This document shows, in pieces, positions 60,087 to 64,000 of a stretch of DNA of 64,000 bases. Every line of letters starts with the position of its first letter. Position 1 is the first letter of the stretch. The notes below the pieces were generated by a model. The model did not search any database. It was given only the letters and a program-made list of their open reading frames with translations, and was not told the DNA's origin. The stretch spans positions 3,596,001 through 3,660,000 of the forward strand of contig CP042428.1 of the NCBI GenBank assembly GCA_024207135.1, written 5' to 3'. Origin of the DNA: Arthrobacter sp. C2. Its GTDB lineage: Bacteria; Actinomycetota; Actinomycetes; Actinomycetales; Micrococcaceae. The translations under genes and the position numbers were made by a program.

Positions 60087-64000
<3,914 letters not shown>

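Overview
The window is a chromosomal segment of a high-GC actinobacterium, most likely of the Micrococcaceae (Arthrobacter sensu lato, including Paeniglutamicibacter and relatives). The evidence is the base composition, the 16S rRNA sequence at 60087-61614, and lineage-typical genes: the proteasome activator Bpa, CarD, fused IspDF, senX3/regX3 beside gpmA and phoU, DUF4193 and DUF2516. The genus is an inference from reading the 16S, not from a database match.

Layout. 1-6.2 kb: end of a PEP carboxykinase gene, a PadR regulator coupled to an alpha/beta hydrolase, and an AbgT transporter/amidohydrolase operon divergent from a double-length Lrp/AsnC regulator. 6.2-11.2 kb: a nitric-oxide response block with hmp behind a perfect palindrome, a decayed IS21 fragment, a MacB-like ABC pair and an NsrR-type Rrf2 repressor. 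11.4-20.2 kb: phosphomannomutase, a RecQ-like helicase, a DUF4242 protein, tRNA-Ser(GCT) and a prolyl oligopeptidase. 20.4-24.5 kb: an orphan protein with an HsdR N-terminal-like domain, a large FAD/NAD(P)-binding protein and a two-domain VOC protein. 24.6-25.9 kb: a tRNA-Ser(TGA) whose 3' end is repeated 1.1 kb away, enclosing a small membrane protein and a lipoprotein. 26-31 kb: quinone oxidoreductase, cstA/ybdD, bpa and a conserved hypothetical.

31,038-34,968 is the most unusual region. It is a 3.9-kb segment bounded by 53-bp near-perfect terminal inverted repeats and a 4-bp CTAG duplication. It contains no recognisable transposase. It carries an acetyltransferase, small membrane proteins and a NarL-type two-component system. 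It sits exactly between two convergent genes that would otherwise lie one base apart.

35-49.4 kb: an ECF sigma factor with a membrane partner, an aldo/keto reductase, a GNAT and a MepB-like gene, an Hsp20/J-domain/unknown operon, tRNA-Thr(CGT), a secreted peptidase, tmk-holB, a Cys/Met-metabolism PLP enzyme, membrane proteins, a methyltransferase and gpmA. 49.7-58.5 kb: DUF4193, phoU, senX3-regX3, a lipoprotein, carD, ispDF, cysS and rlmB. 58.7-64 kb: a short protein made only of the N-terminal part of a glycogen-branching enzyme, then an rRNA operon with two good promoters, complete 16S, a tRNA-less spacer and the first 1.8 kb of 23S.

Two features recur. Neighbouring genes are often coupled by 4-base ATGA/GTGA/TTGA overlaps. 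At least a dozen genes have a TANNNT box 6-7 bases before the start codon, which predicts leaderless mRNAs. Many genes are paired with convergent hairpin terminators.
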